Shown here piece after piece: positions 24,048-32,324 of a DNA stretch of 64,000 nucleotides; the first letter of the stretch is position 1, and each line of letters opens with the position of its first letter. Position numbers and translations under genes: made by a program. The DNA is from Mucilaginibacter pedocola (GTDB lineage: Bacteria; Bacteroidota; Bacteroidia; Sphingobacteriales; Sphingobacteriaceae), in contig NZ_MBTF01000004.1 in the NCBI RefSeq assembly GCF_002013915.1, positions 1 to 64,000 on the forward strand, in the 5' to 3' direction. The notes beneath the pieces were generated by a model. That model was not told the DNA's origin. It worked only from the letters and a program-made list of their open reading frames with translations, and made no database searches.

Positions 24048-25381
24048 GCTTTTTGCACTTTTCGTTTCTGCATCAGGTTAGCTACCATCGCTTTCAATTG
24101 GCTCCAGCCCAGGCTGAAAAGGTCGTTCAGCGTAAAATCAAGATGCTTTTTCAGGGTAAAGTAGCCAAATAATACACCCGAGTAGTAGGTGAATAACGAT
24201 GCAATGGCCACGCCATATAGGTTATGGAAAATGGCTATGCCTGCAAAATCGCCAATTACGTTTATACCCAACATTAAAAACACCTTCATCATGTTAAGAT
24301 GCGGTTTGTTCAGGATATCCAGCGTAATGCCAAAGAACCTGTCGATAGGCATAATGATCACATAGCACATAAATATCCGGAAGATGTTGAAGGCATCGGT
24401 ATCAACAAATTTATCGCCAAAAAGCAGGTGTATAACCAACCCGCCCAGTATACAAGCACCTACAGCTACAGGCAAAAGCAATACCGTTAGCAGCCCACCA
24501 TAACGTTTCATTATTTCGGCCACAGCGGGCTTATCATCGCGCTGGGCAGCGGCAGATAGTTCGGGCAATGCAGTAGAAACAAAACTCCGCATAGGTATCT
24601 CAAATATCTCCATCAGGCGCTGTGGTATGTAATAAACACCAACCAAAGCCGTAGGGAACATCATTTTAATAATGAAGGTATCCGAGCTGCGCAACAAAGT
24701 AGAACCCAGTGAGGTGCCCACGCTGTACTTACCAAAATTGGCAAGCTCGCGCATTGCGGCTACTGATTTATGCCTGATGGTATGTGCATGGGACCAGCCC
24801 ATGGCCAAACAAATTACGCTGGTGATAATATTGGTGCCCAGGTAGCTGTATATCACGGTATCAAAGTTGATGTCTTTATAATACATCCCGATGAGTACCA
24901 GCGTTAGAAAGCCGCCCTGGTTGATGATTTGGATGATGAACATCTTATCGAAACGCTCTTCGGCCTGTAAAATCCAACCGGCAATGGCCGATGGGAGGGT
25001 ACAGATATAAATTATCCCAAACCATTTCAGCGTATCTTCCAGGTCCGAATTTCCGCTTTTAATAAAGAAGTATATTATCCAGCTGATAAGCGCCACCCCA
25101 AAAGTGAGTATAAAACCCACCCACCAGGCCGAGCCTGCCACGTTACGGGCCCTATCGATATGTGCACCCGAGTAAAATTTAACCAGCGATGTTTGCAGGA
25201 AACCCGTGCGGAACATATCTGCCAATAAGAAAGTTTGCAGGAAAAAGATGTAGTTACCAAAGTCGGTATCGGGTAACTGGTGTGCAAGCAGCGATAGCAC
25301 CAGCATACCTATTAAGGGCATGGCAGCGCTGCTGGCTAAATTGATGGTATGTTTGTTTACTATCTTTTTAAAAAACGACAT
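24044..25381 (-). CDS. Polysaccharide flippase, Wzx-like (MOP superfamily)
   Basis: An inner-membrane protein of about 445 residues with 12-14 hydrophobic segments that should flip lipid-linked repeat units across the membrane. The start is taken at ATG 25381 (MSFFKKIVNKHT); the frame opens three codons earlier at TTG. Residues about 15-60 (SSAAMPLIGMLVLSLLAHQL) and the central PQRLMEIFEIPMRSFVSTALPE stretch fit the polysaccharide-synthesis/MVF family. Position next to a polymerase and acyltransferase supports Wzx function. Confidence 0.87.
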   Translation of the reverse strand: MSFFKKIVNKHTINLASSAAMPLIGMLVLSLLAHQLPDTDFGNYIFFLQTFLLADMFRTGFLQTSLVKFYSGAHIDRARNVAGSAWWVGFILTFGVALISWIIYFFIKSGNSDLEDTLKWFGIIYICTLPSAIAGWILQAEERFDKMFIIQIINQGGFLTLVLIGMYYKDINFDTVIYSYLGTNIITSVICLAMGWSHAHTIRHKSVAAMRELANFGKYSVGTSLGSTLLRSSDTFIIKMMFPTALVGVYYIPQRLMEIFEIPMRSFVSTALPELSAAAQRDDKPAVAEIMKRYGGLLTVLLLPVAVGACILGGLVIHLLFGDKFVDTDAFNIFRIFMCYVIIMPIDRFFGITLDILNKPHLNMMKVFLMLGINVIGDFAGIAIFHNLYGVAIASLFTYYSGVLFGYFTLKKHLDFTLNDLFSLGWSQLKAMVANLMQKRKVQKA

Positions 25382-25396
25382 ATAAGCCAATAAGTG

Positions 25397-26011
25397 TTAT
25401 ACTTTCTCCCAGGTGCCGGTATCGAAGTTGTACTTTTTTATCACTTTGGCGGGGTTGCCAACAGCAACGCTATACGCCGGGATATCTTTAGTTACCACGC
25501 TGCCCGCACCAATTACGGCGTGTTGGCCAATAGTAACGCCAGCAGTAACTACGCAGTTGGCACCAAGCCAAACATTATCATTTATGGTGATTTGTTTGGT
25601 TACCACTTTTTGGATACGCGGAGGGGTGTTGATATCCTCGAAGCCGTGGTTAAGGCCCGATAGCACAATGTTTTGCGCCATCATTACATAATTGCCCAGC
25701 GTAACCGGGCCTATAATGGTATTTGACAGGCCCACGCCAACGTGGTGCCCTATTAAAATTGCACCTACGCCATTGTTAAGCGCGGCAAAATCTTCTACAA
25801 TACTGTGCTCACCCAGTTTAAAATCGTTAAACGGAAACAGGTCCATACGGGCATAGCGGCCTACAATGGCTTTGCCGCTGCGTTCGTGAAAAAACGGGTT
25901 TACAAACCAGCGCACCCAAATGCGCGGCCTGGAATGGCCCGACCTTACGATAAGCCAATGGACAAATTTTTTTATACGGGGGTGAGATTTAATTACTGCA
26001 AGTAACGACAT
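25397..26011 (-). CDS. Left-handed beta-helix acyltransferase
   Basis: A 204-residue hexapeptide-repeat transferase, likely moving an acetyl group from acetyl-CoA to a sugar hydroxyl. The imperfect hexapeptide repeats run from about residue 65 to 185, with LSGLNHGFEDI holding the candidate catalytic His, and INDNVWLGANCVVTAGVTIG typical of the maltose O-acetyltransferase (LbH) group. It would decorate the exopolysaccharide or its precursor. The gene lies 15 bases after the polymerase stop. Acyl donor and position are inference. Confidence 0.87.
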   Translation of the reverse strand: MSLLAVIKSHPRIKKFVHWLIVRSGHSRPRIWVRWFVNPFFHERSGKAIVGRYARMDLFPFNDFKLGEHSIVEDFAALNNGVGAILIGHHVGVGLSNTIIGPVTLGNYVMMAQNIVLSGLNHGFEDINTPPRIQKVVTKQITINDNVWLGANCVVTAGVTIGQHAVIGAGSVVTKDIPAYSVAVGNPAKVIKKYNFDTGTWEKV

Positions 26012-26028
26012 CTATAAAAAAAATTAAA

Positions 26029-27534
26029 TCAAGCTATCAATTTTTCAACGCTCTTATCGCCTTGCGCTTTCCTCTCTGCAATATCAAGCCGCAGGGTTAC
26101 ATTAAGCAACGCGCTGGCCATGTAGAACAGGATGTTCGATGGGTATTGTACGAGCGCCTGCTGCGGATAGTTACCTATATTGTATATAAATATGGTAAGC
26201 ACCATGGCCAAACAATACACCTTTAACTCGGGGTTCTTGATCAGGAAATAATGGTTGATCCCCGTGTATAAAATTACAAACAATAACGTACAAAACAAGA
26301 GCAAGCCAATCCATCCCATCTCAACCGCTACGCGTACGAAACCACTATCGGGCGGGAATTTAGCAAGCATAGAGTTTGGCGCAAACCTGCGCCCCCAAAT
26401 ACCTACCGAGCCAAGGCCGCCTCCTATAGGGTGCGACAATATATACGGTTTTATGCGCCGCTGGTTTTCGGCCCGCACATTAAACGAAGCATCGGCGCTT
26501 GGGTTGAAGGCCGATTGGAAACGTTTAATTGTAGGGTTTGAAGTTGGCATAAATACAACTATAACCAGCATAAACCCTGCCGCAAGCACAGCCATAAGTA
26601 TTTGCTTGTTAAACTTTAATATAGCAAGCAGTGCCAAAGCGGCCGGTAGCAATACATAAGCGCCCCTGGTACCGCTGTAAAGCATGGTCAAGATATAAAA
26701 AGGGATTATACAAATCAGGAATATTTTTTTGCCGGTGCTTATTTTGAGCATTAAAAAGCAAATACACATGGCAACAGCCACCACCATGTTGTAGGAAAAA
26801 GTAACCGGATCGGGGAAAATTGCCACCTTGCGCAAGTGCCCGTTAATGTATAAGAAGCTGAGGCGCAGGGGATCTGAATAGTACCATTTGCGCTCGAACT
26901 CCATTAGCCCGAAATTCTCTTGCTGAAAGCCTGACGCGGCGGCGAACAAGCAGAGCCCTAACCATAGTTTAAATAAAAAACGGATGTATTTGATATCGTT
27001 TATCTGGTAAAGGAAAACGAAGTACATCAGCATAATAAAGCCCACCGTACGCACGGTGTAAACCCATGCGAGGATAGATGGTGATGCAGGGTTTACCGCC
27101 TCTAAAAAGTTATAGCCCAGCCAGGTTATAATGAGGTAGGTAATGGGGTTTTTAAAATAATCCCAGTTGCCGTCAAACTTCTTTTTAACAAAAAAACCGA
27201 AGATGAGCAGGTAGGTGATCACATCGAGCAGAATACCGGTAGGTGCATCGGGCGGCAAGGGCTCCGATACATAGTTGAGCATAAAAGCCGTAACCATAAA
27301 CGCGGCTATGCCGAATTTTGGGTAAGCTATAATGCCGAAGAGTATGGGGATGCCAAGGGCTATAACAAATACTGCGGCTATGCCCATAACGCCCAGTTTG
27401 GCTACCAGTACGGGTATAATTACGGCAACCGGCAGCAGCATTACTATCAGGGTATTGGTAGTAATGTTGCCCAGCTTCAACTTATTGCGAAGCGTGCCCA
27501 TAAGCCCGTTATTTTGTACCTGGTTTTCAAGCAT
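26029..27534 (-). CDS. O-antigen ligase/Wzy-type polymerase
   Basis: A 501-residue membrane protein with about 11-12 hydrophobic helices and a large periplasmic loop (about residues 330-400) that contains HPIGGGLGSVGIWG, the usual O-antigen ligase/polymerase (Wzy_C/WaaL) loop signature. It should join lipid-linked repeat units in the periplasm. The start is ATG at 27534; a TTG two codons earlier also keeps the frame. It follows the small membrane protein gene and precedes the acyltransferase. Polymerase is favoured over ligase because of the Wzx and Wzc neighbours. Confidence 0.85.
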   Translation of the reverse strand: MLENQVQNNGLMGTLRNKLKLGNITTNTLIVMLLPVAVIIPVLVAKLGVMGIAAVFVIALGIPILFGIIAYPKFGIAAFMVTAFMLNYVSEPLPPDAPTGILLDVITYLLIFGFFVKKKFDGNWDYFKNPITYLIITWLGYNFLEAVNPASPSILAWVYTVRTVGFIMLMYFVFLYQINDIKYIRFLFKLWLGLCLFAAASGFQQENFGLMEFERKWYYSDPLRLSFLYINGHLRKVAIFPDPVTFSYNMVVAVAMCICFLMLKISTGKKIFLICIIPFYILTMLYSGTRGAYVLLPAALALLAILKFNKQILMAVLAAGFMLVIVVFMPTSNPTIKRFQSAFNPSADASFNVRAENQRRIKPYILSHPIGGGLGSVGIWGRRFAPNSMLAKFPPDSGFVRVAVEMGWIGLLLFCTLLFVILYTGINHYFLIKNPELKVYCLAMVLTIFIYNIGNYPQQALVQYPSNILFYMASALLNVTLRLDIAERKAQGDKSVEKLIA

Positions 27535-27548
27535 TGGCAATGCAGGTT

Positions 27549-27692
27549 TTATGCAAGAAACAAAATTTTAACGGCCCAAAAAAATACGCCAACAAAAACA
27601 AAGGCTATGGCCACCTTGCGGGTTTTGTTTTCCAGCGGGGTGAGGTCCTCGTATGGGTCTTTCTTAATATTTTCCTGAGGCAATATTTTCAT
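27549..27692 (-). CDS. 47-residue single-helix membrane protein in the exopolysaccharide operon
   Basis: A short frame fills the 205-base gap between the Wzc-like and polymerase genes. The product begins MKILPQENIKKDPYEDLTPL, is charged for the first 26 residues, and ends in one hydrophobic helix (VAIAFVFVGVFFWAVKILFLA), predicting an inner-membrane protein with its N-terminus in the cytoplasm. Spacing to both neighbours (47 and 14 bases) fits an operon gene. No family is recognised. Its place suggests a partner of the Wzc-like protein or polymerase, which is inference. Confidence 0.65.
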   Translation of the reverse strand: MKILPQENIKKDPYEDLTPLENKTRKVAIAFVFVGVFFWAVKILFLA

Positions 27693-27739
27693 ACGGGCGA
27701 GGTAAAGTAAATAAATTAAACGGCAAGCGTTATCAATTC

Positions 27740-29887
27740 TTAATCTTCGGGCAGGCTTGCTTTGTTAAGCACCCAACCTGCAAATTTACCCTCCAGGTTG
27801 CGCAGGTAGTTAAGGTCTTCTTTCTGCGATTTTTTAACAGGCTTGTTGGCCTCGAAAACTGCAACCACTTTATTGGCAAACAATATCCACTCTTTTGATT
27901 TATTCAGGGTAGATAGGGCAGGGGTTTCTACAATAATAACATCGTACTTATTCTTCAGCTCGGCAAAGCGGGTGCTGATGAATTTCTCGTCGCTCAGCTC
28001 CAGCAGCGTAACATCGCCGCCATGGTTACCAATAACGGTTGTAGTGCCCGATACGTTTTCGTAGTTTGATGGCGTATTTTTAAAGTAATCCTCCAAATAC
28101 AAATGCGGCTGGGCGGTATTGGTGATGGTTGGGTTATAAAAGTTACCATCAATAAGCAGCACCTTTTTATTGATCATAGAGTAGGAGTAAGCCAGGCTTA
28201 ATGCCAATACCGTTTTACCCTCGTGGTGGGCAAGGCTGGTAATGCTTATCACTTTTTCGCCTTTTAACTCCTGGTCAATCTCAAACCTTATAGAGCGGAT
28301 AAGCTCTTTAAAGTGCTTCATTTTATCGCGGTGCTCTACATCCCAAAGTTTCCTCAGATCGAGCGTGCCGCCGGTTACCGTGTTAAGGTAGCCTAATGAA
28401 GGCAGGCTGGTTTGGGCAACCAGTTCGGTTGGTAGTTTAATAGTTTCATCGAAGAAGTAGATGGCAAACAATATTACCACGCAAATAACCAAAGCACCCA
28501 TGCCCGCCAGAATGATCAGCAGCATCTTTTTAGATGGCTCGGCGGCATCAGGCGTTGCCAAATCAACCTGGCGTAATTTAATAGAGAAGGTTGATTTCAG
28601 ATTGGTTTCGTTGTACTTGTTCAGTACTTCCAAATACTCCTTGCTGGCAATATCCAGCTCAAAGCTGTAGGTTTTTACGGTAGCGTCAAAAGGCACCAGG
28701 CGGTTAAACTTGGCATTTAGCTCGCCCAAAGCACGGTCAATAGCGTTAAGGCCGTATTTGGCAAGGTCGCGTGCTACTTCTAAAGTAATTTTTTGAGCAA
28801 CAAGGGCATCTTTACCGGTAAGCGGGTTGGTGATATACTTGTCTGATGTAAGGTTTATCTCGCGCTCCAGCTGACGGGTAAGCGAGTCTATCTGTACTTT
28901 GTATTGTGGTGCAAAGTTACTGCGCACATACCTGTCGGTAAGGGCATGAAGTTGTTCTTGGGTACCTACTACTGCGGTATTGTATTTATTTAAAGTAGCC
29001 TCAATGTAGCTGCGGTCCTTTGGGTCGAATTTGGCATTGATAGCAGCTAATGCACCGTTGTTAGAGGCAACATCTTTTTCGGCTTGTTGCTTGCGGTCGT
29101 TATAAACCATTATCTGGTCGAAGATGCCTTTTGATTGTTCTTCGAGGTTTAGTACGCCGTTCTCTATCTTGTAATTTTGTAATTGAGCTGTTTTACGGTT
29201 CAGGGCCTCGCGCTTTTCGTTCAGCAGGTTACCCAAAAAGGTTACCGCATCGGTTTCGTTTTGCCTGATGGTATTGGTGTAATAGTTGATAAACTCGCGG
29301 CAAAGCACGTTCACCACAAAGGCCGATAGCTGCGGGTTGGCCGACTGGAAGCTTACCGAAATAAAATCGCTATCCTCGTCGCGTACGATGTTTAGGTCTT
29401 CGCGAAGGTTGCGCTCATCGTATTTCATTTCGCGTAACAGCTCGTTAAGCCCGTTTTGGTCTTTATTATAATAATCCAAAGGCTCCATGCGCTGAAACTT
29501 GCGCTTGAACACTTCTATGGCATGCTCACGCGCGGCCTGGTTCATGCCCTGGAACAGCTTGCTCGGCTTTTTAAATGGCGTATTGCTGGTAAGGTCGTGT
29601 AGTATAAGTTGGTATGAAACCTGGTTAATGAGCTTTTTAAGCTTCATTATCTCTATCAGGTTACTAAAGCTTTGGGCTATTTGCTGCTGCTGGGCAGAGC
29701 TGTTGGTTTCTTTATCCAGCAAATGGCGCGATTCATCAATGATACCGGTAGCTATCTGCGATTTAGAAACGTATGTATCGGCAAGGTTTTTTACGAGAAA
29801 AAAGGAGATAATAACAGTAACCAGCGGAATAATGATCAGCAGGTTTTTATGTTTCCATAAAAATTTCAGAAAATTTATAAACTCCAT
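27740..29887 (-). CDS. Wzc-like polysaccharide co-polymerase with degenerate tyrosine-kinase domain
   Basis: A 715-residue inner-membrane protein controlling chain length and export. Membrane helices at about 14-33 and 454-478 enclose a Wzz domain and a long periplasmic coiled coil (about 220-440). The cytoplasmic BY-kinase-like domain has a Walker A (SLAHHEGKTV, 551-560), but Walker A' reads LLIDGNFYNPT instead of the usual DADxR pattern, and Walker B reads IIVETP with Glu for Asp. The C-terminal tail (KASLPED) has no tyrosine cluster. It may bind nucleotide without autokinase activity. It is followed upstream by the half-TolC gene with a 3-base gap. Confidence 0.88.
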   Translation of the reverse strand: MEFINFLKFLWKHKNLLIIIPLVTVIISFFLVKNLADTYVSKSQIATGIIDESRHLLDKETNSSAQQQQIAQSFSNLIEIMKLKKLINQVSYQLILHDLTSNTPFKKPSKLFQGMNQAAREHAIEVFKRKFQRMEPLDYYNKDQNGLNELLREMKYDERNLREDLNIVRDEDSDFISVSFQSANPQLSAFVVNVLCREFINYYTNTIRQNETDAVTFLGNLLNEKREALNRKTAQLQNYKIENGVLNLEEQSKGIFDQIMVYNDRKQQAEKDVASNNGALAAINAKFDPKDRSYIEATLNKYNTAVVGTQEQLHALTDRYVRSNFAPQYKVQIDSLTRQLEREINLTSDKYITNPLTGKDALVAQKITLEVARDLAKYGLNAIDRALGELNAKFNRLVPFDATVKTYSFELDIASKEYLEVLNKYNETNLKSTFSIKLRQVDLATPDAAEPSKKMLLIILAGMGALVICVVILFAIYFFDETIKLPTELVAQTSLPSLGYLNTVTGGTLDLRKLWDVEHRDKMKHFKELIRSIRFEIDQELKGEKVISITSLAHHEGKTVLALSLAYSYSMINKKVLLIDGNFYNPTITNTAQPHLYLEDYFKNTPSNYENVSGTTTVIGNHGGDVTLLELSDEKFISTRFAELKNKYDVIIVETPALSTLNKSKEWILFANKVVAVFEANKPVKKSQKEDLNYLRNLEGKFAGWVLNKASLPED

Positions 29888-29890
29888 TTT

Positions 29891-30571
29891 TTACTTAACC
29901 TCTTCTAATTTAACGCCCAAAACCTCCTCAAGGTTGGTTTTTGCGGTTAACATGGCCAGCTCTGCCGTCACTTTAAACCCACCCTGCTGGTAAAGGCTGG
30001 TTAAAGCCTCGTTATATACCTGAAATGTTGTTTCGCCTTTTTGAAATGAGTACTTCAGTTGTTTTACGGCCGTTTGCCCGTCAATCACCGCGCCCGAACG
30101 CAGGCGCAGGTCGGCCTGTGCGGCCAGGTACTGAAAGTAAAAACGTTTTACAATAGCTGCCAATTGCAGGTCGTACTCCTGCTGTTGAAATTGTGCTACT
30201 TTCACGGCCTCTTTAGCTGCTTTTGATGCAAATGGTTTTGCCAAAAATTGCCCCAAATTGATAGATATGCTTAGCTGGTAACCGTTAAAAATAGTGGGCT
30301 GTATAAGATTAAGCGAGCTTTTGGGGCTATAAATATAAGAAGCGGTAAAAGCATCCAGCCATGATACATTGGCCTGATGATAGGTTGCCCGTGCAGCATC
30401 TACCTGTGCCTGGCGTACTTTAATTTCGGGGTAGTTCTTTTTAGCTGTGGCTATTAGTTTTTCGAGGTACCCGTAATTAATATCTGGTATTAAGGTTTCC
30501 TGCGCGCGCACTTGCTGCACAAAAAAGGAACTAACTAATAATATACCTAACAGTTTAAGTTTGAAATTCAT
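29891..30571 (-). CDS. Half-length TolC-like outer-membrane protein
   Basis: A 226-residue exported protein with a signal peptide (MNFKLKLLGILLVSSFFVQQVRAQ) and one TolC-type repeat: helix, two-strand beta hairpin around residues 80-110 (YIYSPKSSLNL and GYQLSISINLGQF), helix. Full TolC family members have two such repeats in about 430-490 residues, so this has half. It could assemble as a hexamer or be a periplasmic adaptor. It sits where a Wza exporter is expected, and no Wza-like gene is found in the operon. Role in export is inference from place. Confidence 0.78.
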   Translation of the reverse strand: MNFKLKLLGILLVSSFFVQQVRAQETLIPDINYGYLEKLIATAKKNYPEIKVRQAQVDAARATYHQANVSWLDAFTASYIYSPKSSLNLIQPTIFNGYQLSISINLGQFLAKPFASKAAKEAVKVAQFQQQEYDLQLAAIVKRFYFQYLAAQADLRLRSGAVIDGQTAVKQLKYSFQKGETTFQVYNEALTSLYQQGGFKVTAELAMLTAKTNLEEVLGVKLEEVK

Positions 30572-30577
30572 AGATAG

Positions 30578-31672
30578 TTAAACTTTCTCTTTTTGGAACA
30601 AAGCAGGTACAGTACCTAAAATAATTTTAACGTCCAGCCAGAACGAATATTTCTGTGCATAAAAGTTGTCGAGTTTTTTACGCTCGCGCTCGCTCATATC
30701 TTCTTTGCCGCGTTTGCTTATCTGCCATAAACCGGTTAAGCCGGCAGGGCCTAAAAAGCGCATCGACCATTCGTTTGATGTTAGCATCTCGGCTTCGTAA
30801 ACAGGCAGCGGGCGGTTGCCTACTACAGACATATCGCCACGTAGTATGTTGAACAACTGCGGCAATTCATCTAAGCTGCTTCCACGCAAAAAGTTACCCA
30901 GCTTGGTAATACGCGGGTCGTTTTTAATTTTAACAAAGGCCGATTTGGTTGCGCCTTCTTCTTCGGCAGCGTACTGGTTATTGGTTACGGCCATTTGTGC
31001 TAACAGCTGGTCGGCATCGGTACGCATCGAGCGGAACTTATAAAAATCGAACACCTTGTAACCCGTACCAACGCGTTTGCTTTTGTAAAATATAGGGCCT
31101 TTAGAATCTAATTTGATGAGTATGGCCACCACCAGCATTACCGGCGAAAGCCCGATGAGCATGCTGCCTGCAATAAACAGATCGAGGAAACGCTTGCCTG
31201 CGGGCATTTGGTAGGTAATGTCAACCTCTTTAGAAAGCTCCAACAGACGCGGTTTTATTAGTTTAAAACGCACCAAAAAGTTGAGGCGCTCGCGCAGGTC
31301 GGATGTAGAGAAAGGGTAGGTGTAAAAATCGTGCAATTTCATTTGCATGGCTTTTTGCACCAGTTTTTTATCGTTACGGGTAGATAGCATTACAATAATT
31401 ACCCCGTTCATGAGGAAATTTTTGCGAAGTTTTTCTACCAGTTCAAAGCATTTCTCGTCTTTATCAACCTCCACCAAAATAATTTCGGGGATGGTAAGGA
31501 TCGATTGGTTGCCCAGGTAGTCTTCCAGCGCGCCCAGCGTATCGTTGAAAGCCACGCGGAAGCTATCGTGCAGGTCGTTAGCAATCAGGTCTTTAAGTTC
31601 AGTGCCCGCGTAGGCAACCCTGATCTGCGATCCCGAATTTTCGTTCCAATCAGTTGCTGTCTGAAGCGTCAT
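30578..31672 (-). CDS. Initiating sugar-phosphate transferase with receiver-like N-terminal domain
   Basis: A 364-residue membrane enzyme that probably starts exopolysaccharide synthesis by moving sugar-1-phosphate to undecaprenyl phosphate. Residues about 17-132 look like a response-regulator receiver, but Glu68 (IILVEVD) stands where the phosphoacceptor Asp should be and Tyr119 replaces the conserved Lys. From about 158 the bacterial sugar transferase domain follows: one helix (FIAGSMLIGLSPVMLVVAIL), FYKFRSMRTDAD, GSSLDELPQLFNIL, and VVGNRPLP. It overlaps the upstream response regulator gene by 23 bases, which suggests coupled production. Confidence 0.9.
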   Translation of the reverse strand: MTLQTATDWNENSGSQIRVAYAGTELKDLIANDLHDSFRVAFNDTLGALEDYLGNQSILTIPEIILVEVDKDEKCFELVEKLRKNFLMNGVIIVMLSTRNDKKLVQKAMQMKLHDFYTYPFSTSDLRERLNFLVRFKLIKPRLLELSKEVDITYQMPAGKRFLDLFIAGSMLIGLSPVMLVVAILIKLDSKGPIFYKSKRVGTGYKVFDFYKFRSMRTDADQLLAQMAVTNNQYAAEEEGATKSAFVKIKNDPRITKLGNFLRGSSLDELPQLFNILRGDMSVVGNRPLPVYEAEMLTSNEWSMRFLGPAGLTGLWQISKRGKEDMSERERKKLDNFYAQKYSFWLDVKIILGTVPALFQKEKV

Positions 31673-32039
31673 AAACTTGTAAGGCTTGGTTAATGGCGGT
31701 TTTTAAGGTTGTGGGGTTAAAGGGCTTATGTATATAAGCCTCAACTTTAAACGGCATATTAGCTACTTGTTCTTCCAGATCGTGTGCTGCGGATAACATA
31801 ATAACAGGTATGTTGCGGTAAAAGCCGCTGATTTTCACGTTCTTGATAAATGATTGGCCGTCGAAATAAGGCATCTGCAAGTCGGATATAATGAGCTTTG
31901 GCATATGCCCGTCTTCCAGCCAGCTAAAGGCCTCAATACCATTGTTTTTAACAACAATTTCATAATCCTTGCTCAAAATAAAGTTGAGCAATTTTAATAT
32001 GCTTAGATCGTCATCAACAATTAATAAAGTTTTCTTCAT
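31650..32039 (-). CDS. Stand-alone response regulator receiver
   Basis: A 129-residue CheY-like protein with no output domain. The acidic pocket (IVDDD, residues 8-11), phosphoacceptor Asp53 in IISDLQMP, Ser83 in VIMLSA and Lys105 in HKPF are all intact, so it should be phosphorylated. It is the first gene of the exopolysaccharide operon and overlaps the sugar transferase gene whose own receiver-like domain has lost these residues. A plausible role is to control that enzyme or the Wzc-like protein by contact. No cognate kinase is adjacent. Confidence 0.92.
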   Translation of the reverse strand: MKKTLLIVDDDLSILKLLNFILSKDYEIVVKNNGIEAFSWLEDGHMPKLIISDLQMPYFDGQSFIKNVKISGFYRNIPVIMLSAAHDLEEQVANMPFKVEAYIHKPFNPTTLKTAINQALQVYDASDSN

Positions 32040-32324
32040 GCCGATAGTATGGGGGTTTTCTGCTATAAATATGACACTTTTAAATTAAAAAGCATTATAA
32101 AAAGTTTTCTTGATAATGTATGTGAACAGTTTAAATTCATTATCAAATAATTAAAAGTAGCTTATAAAGCAAAAACCTACGGCCTATATTTTTATTAAAA
32201 TTAGCCTAAAAATTTATTGCTTAACGGCTTCGCCACTGATAAGTTCCAAAATGTTGACAAATAGTGCCAATGTGGATTACTTTATACAATAACTTAGCCA
32301 GCGTTTTATTTTTTTAATGCTTGT

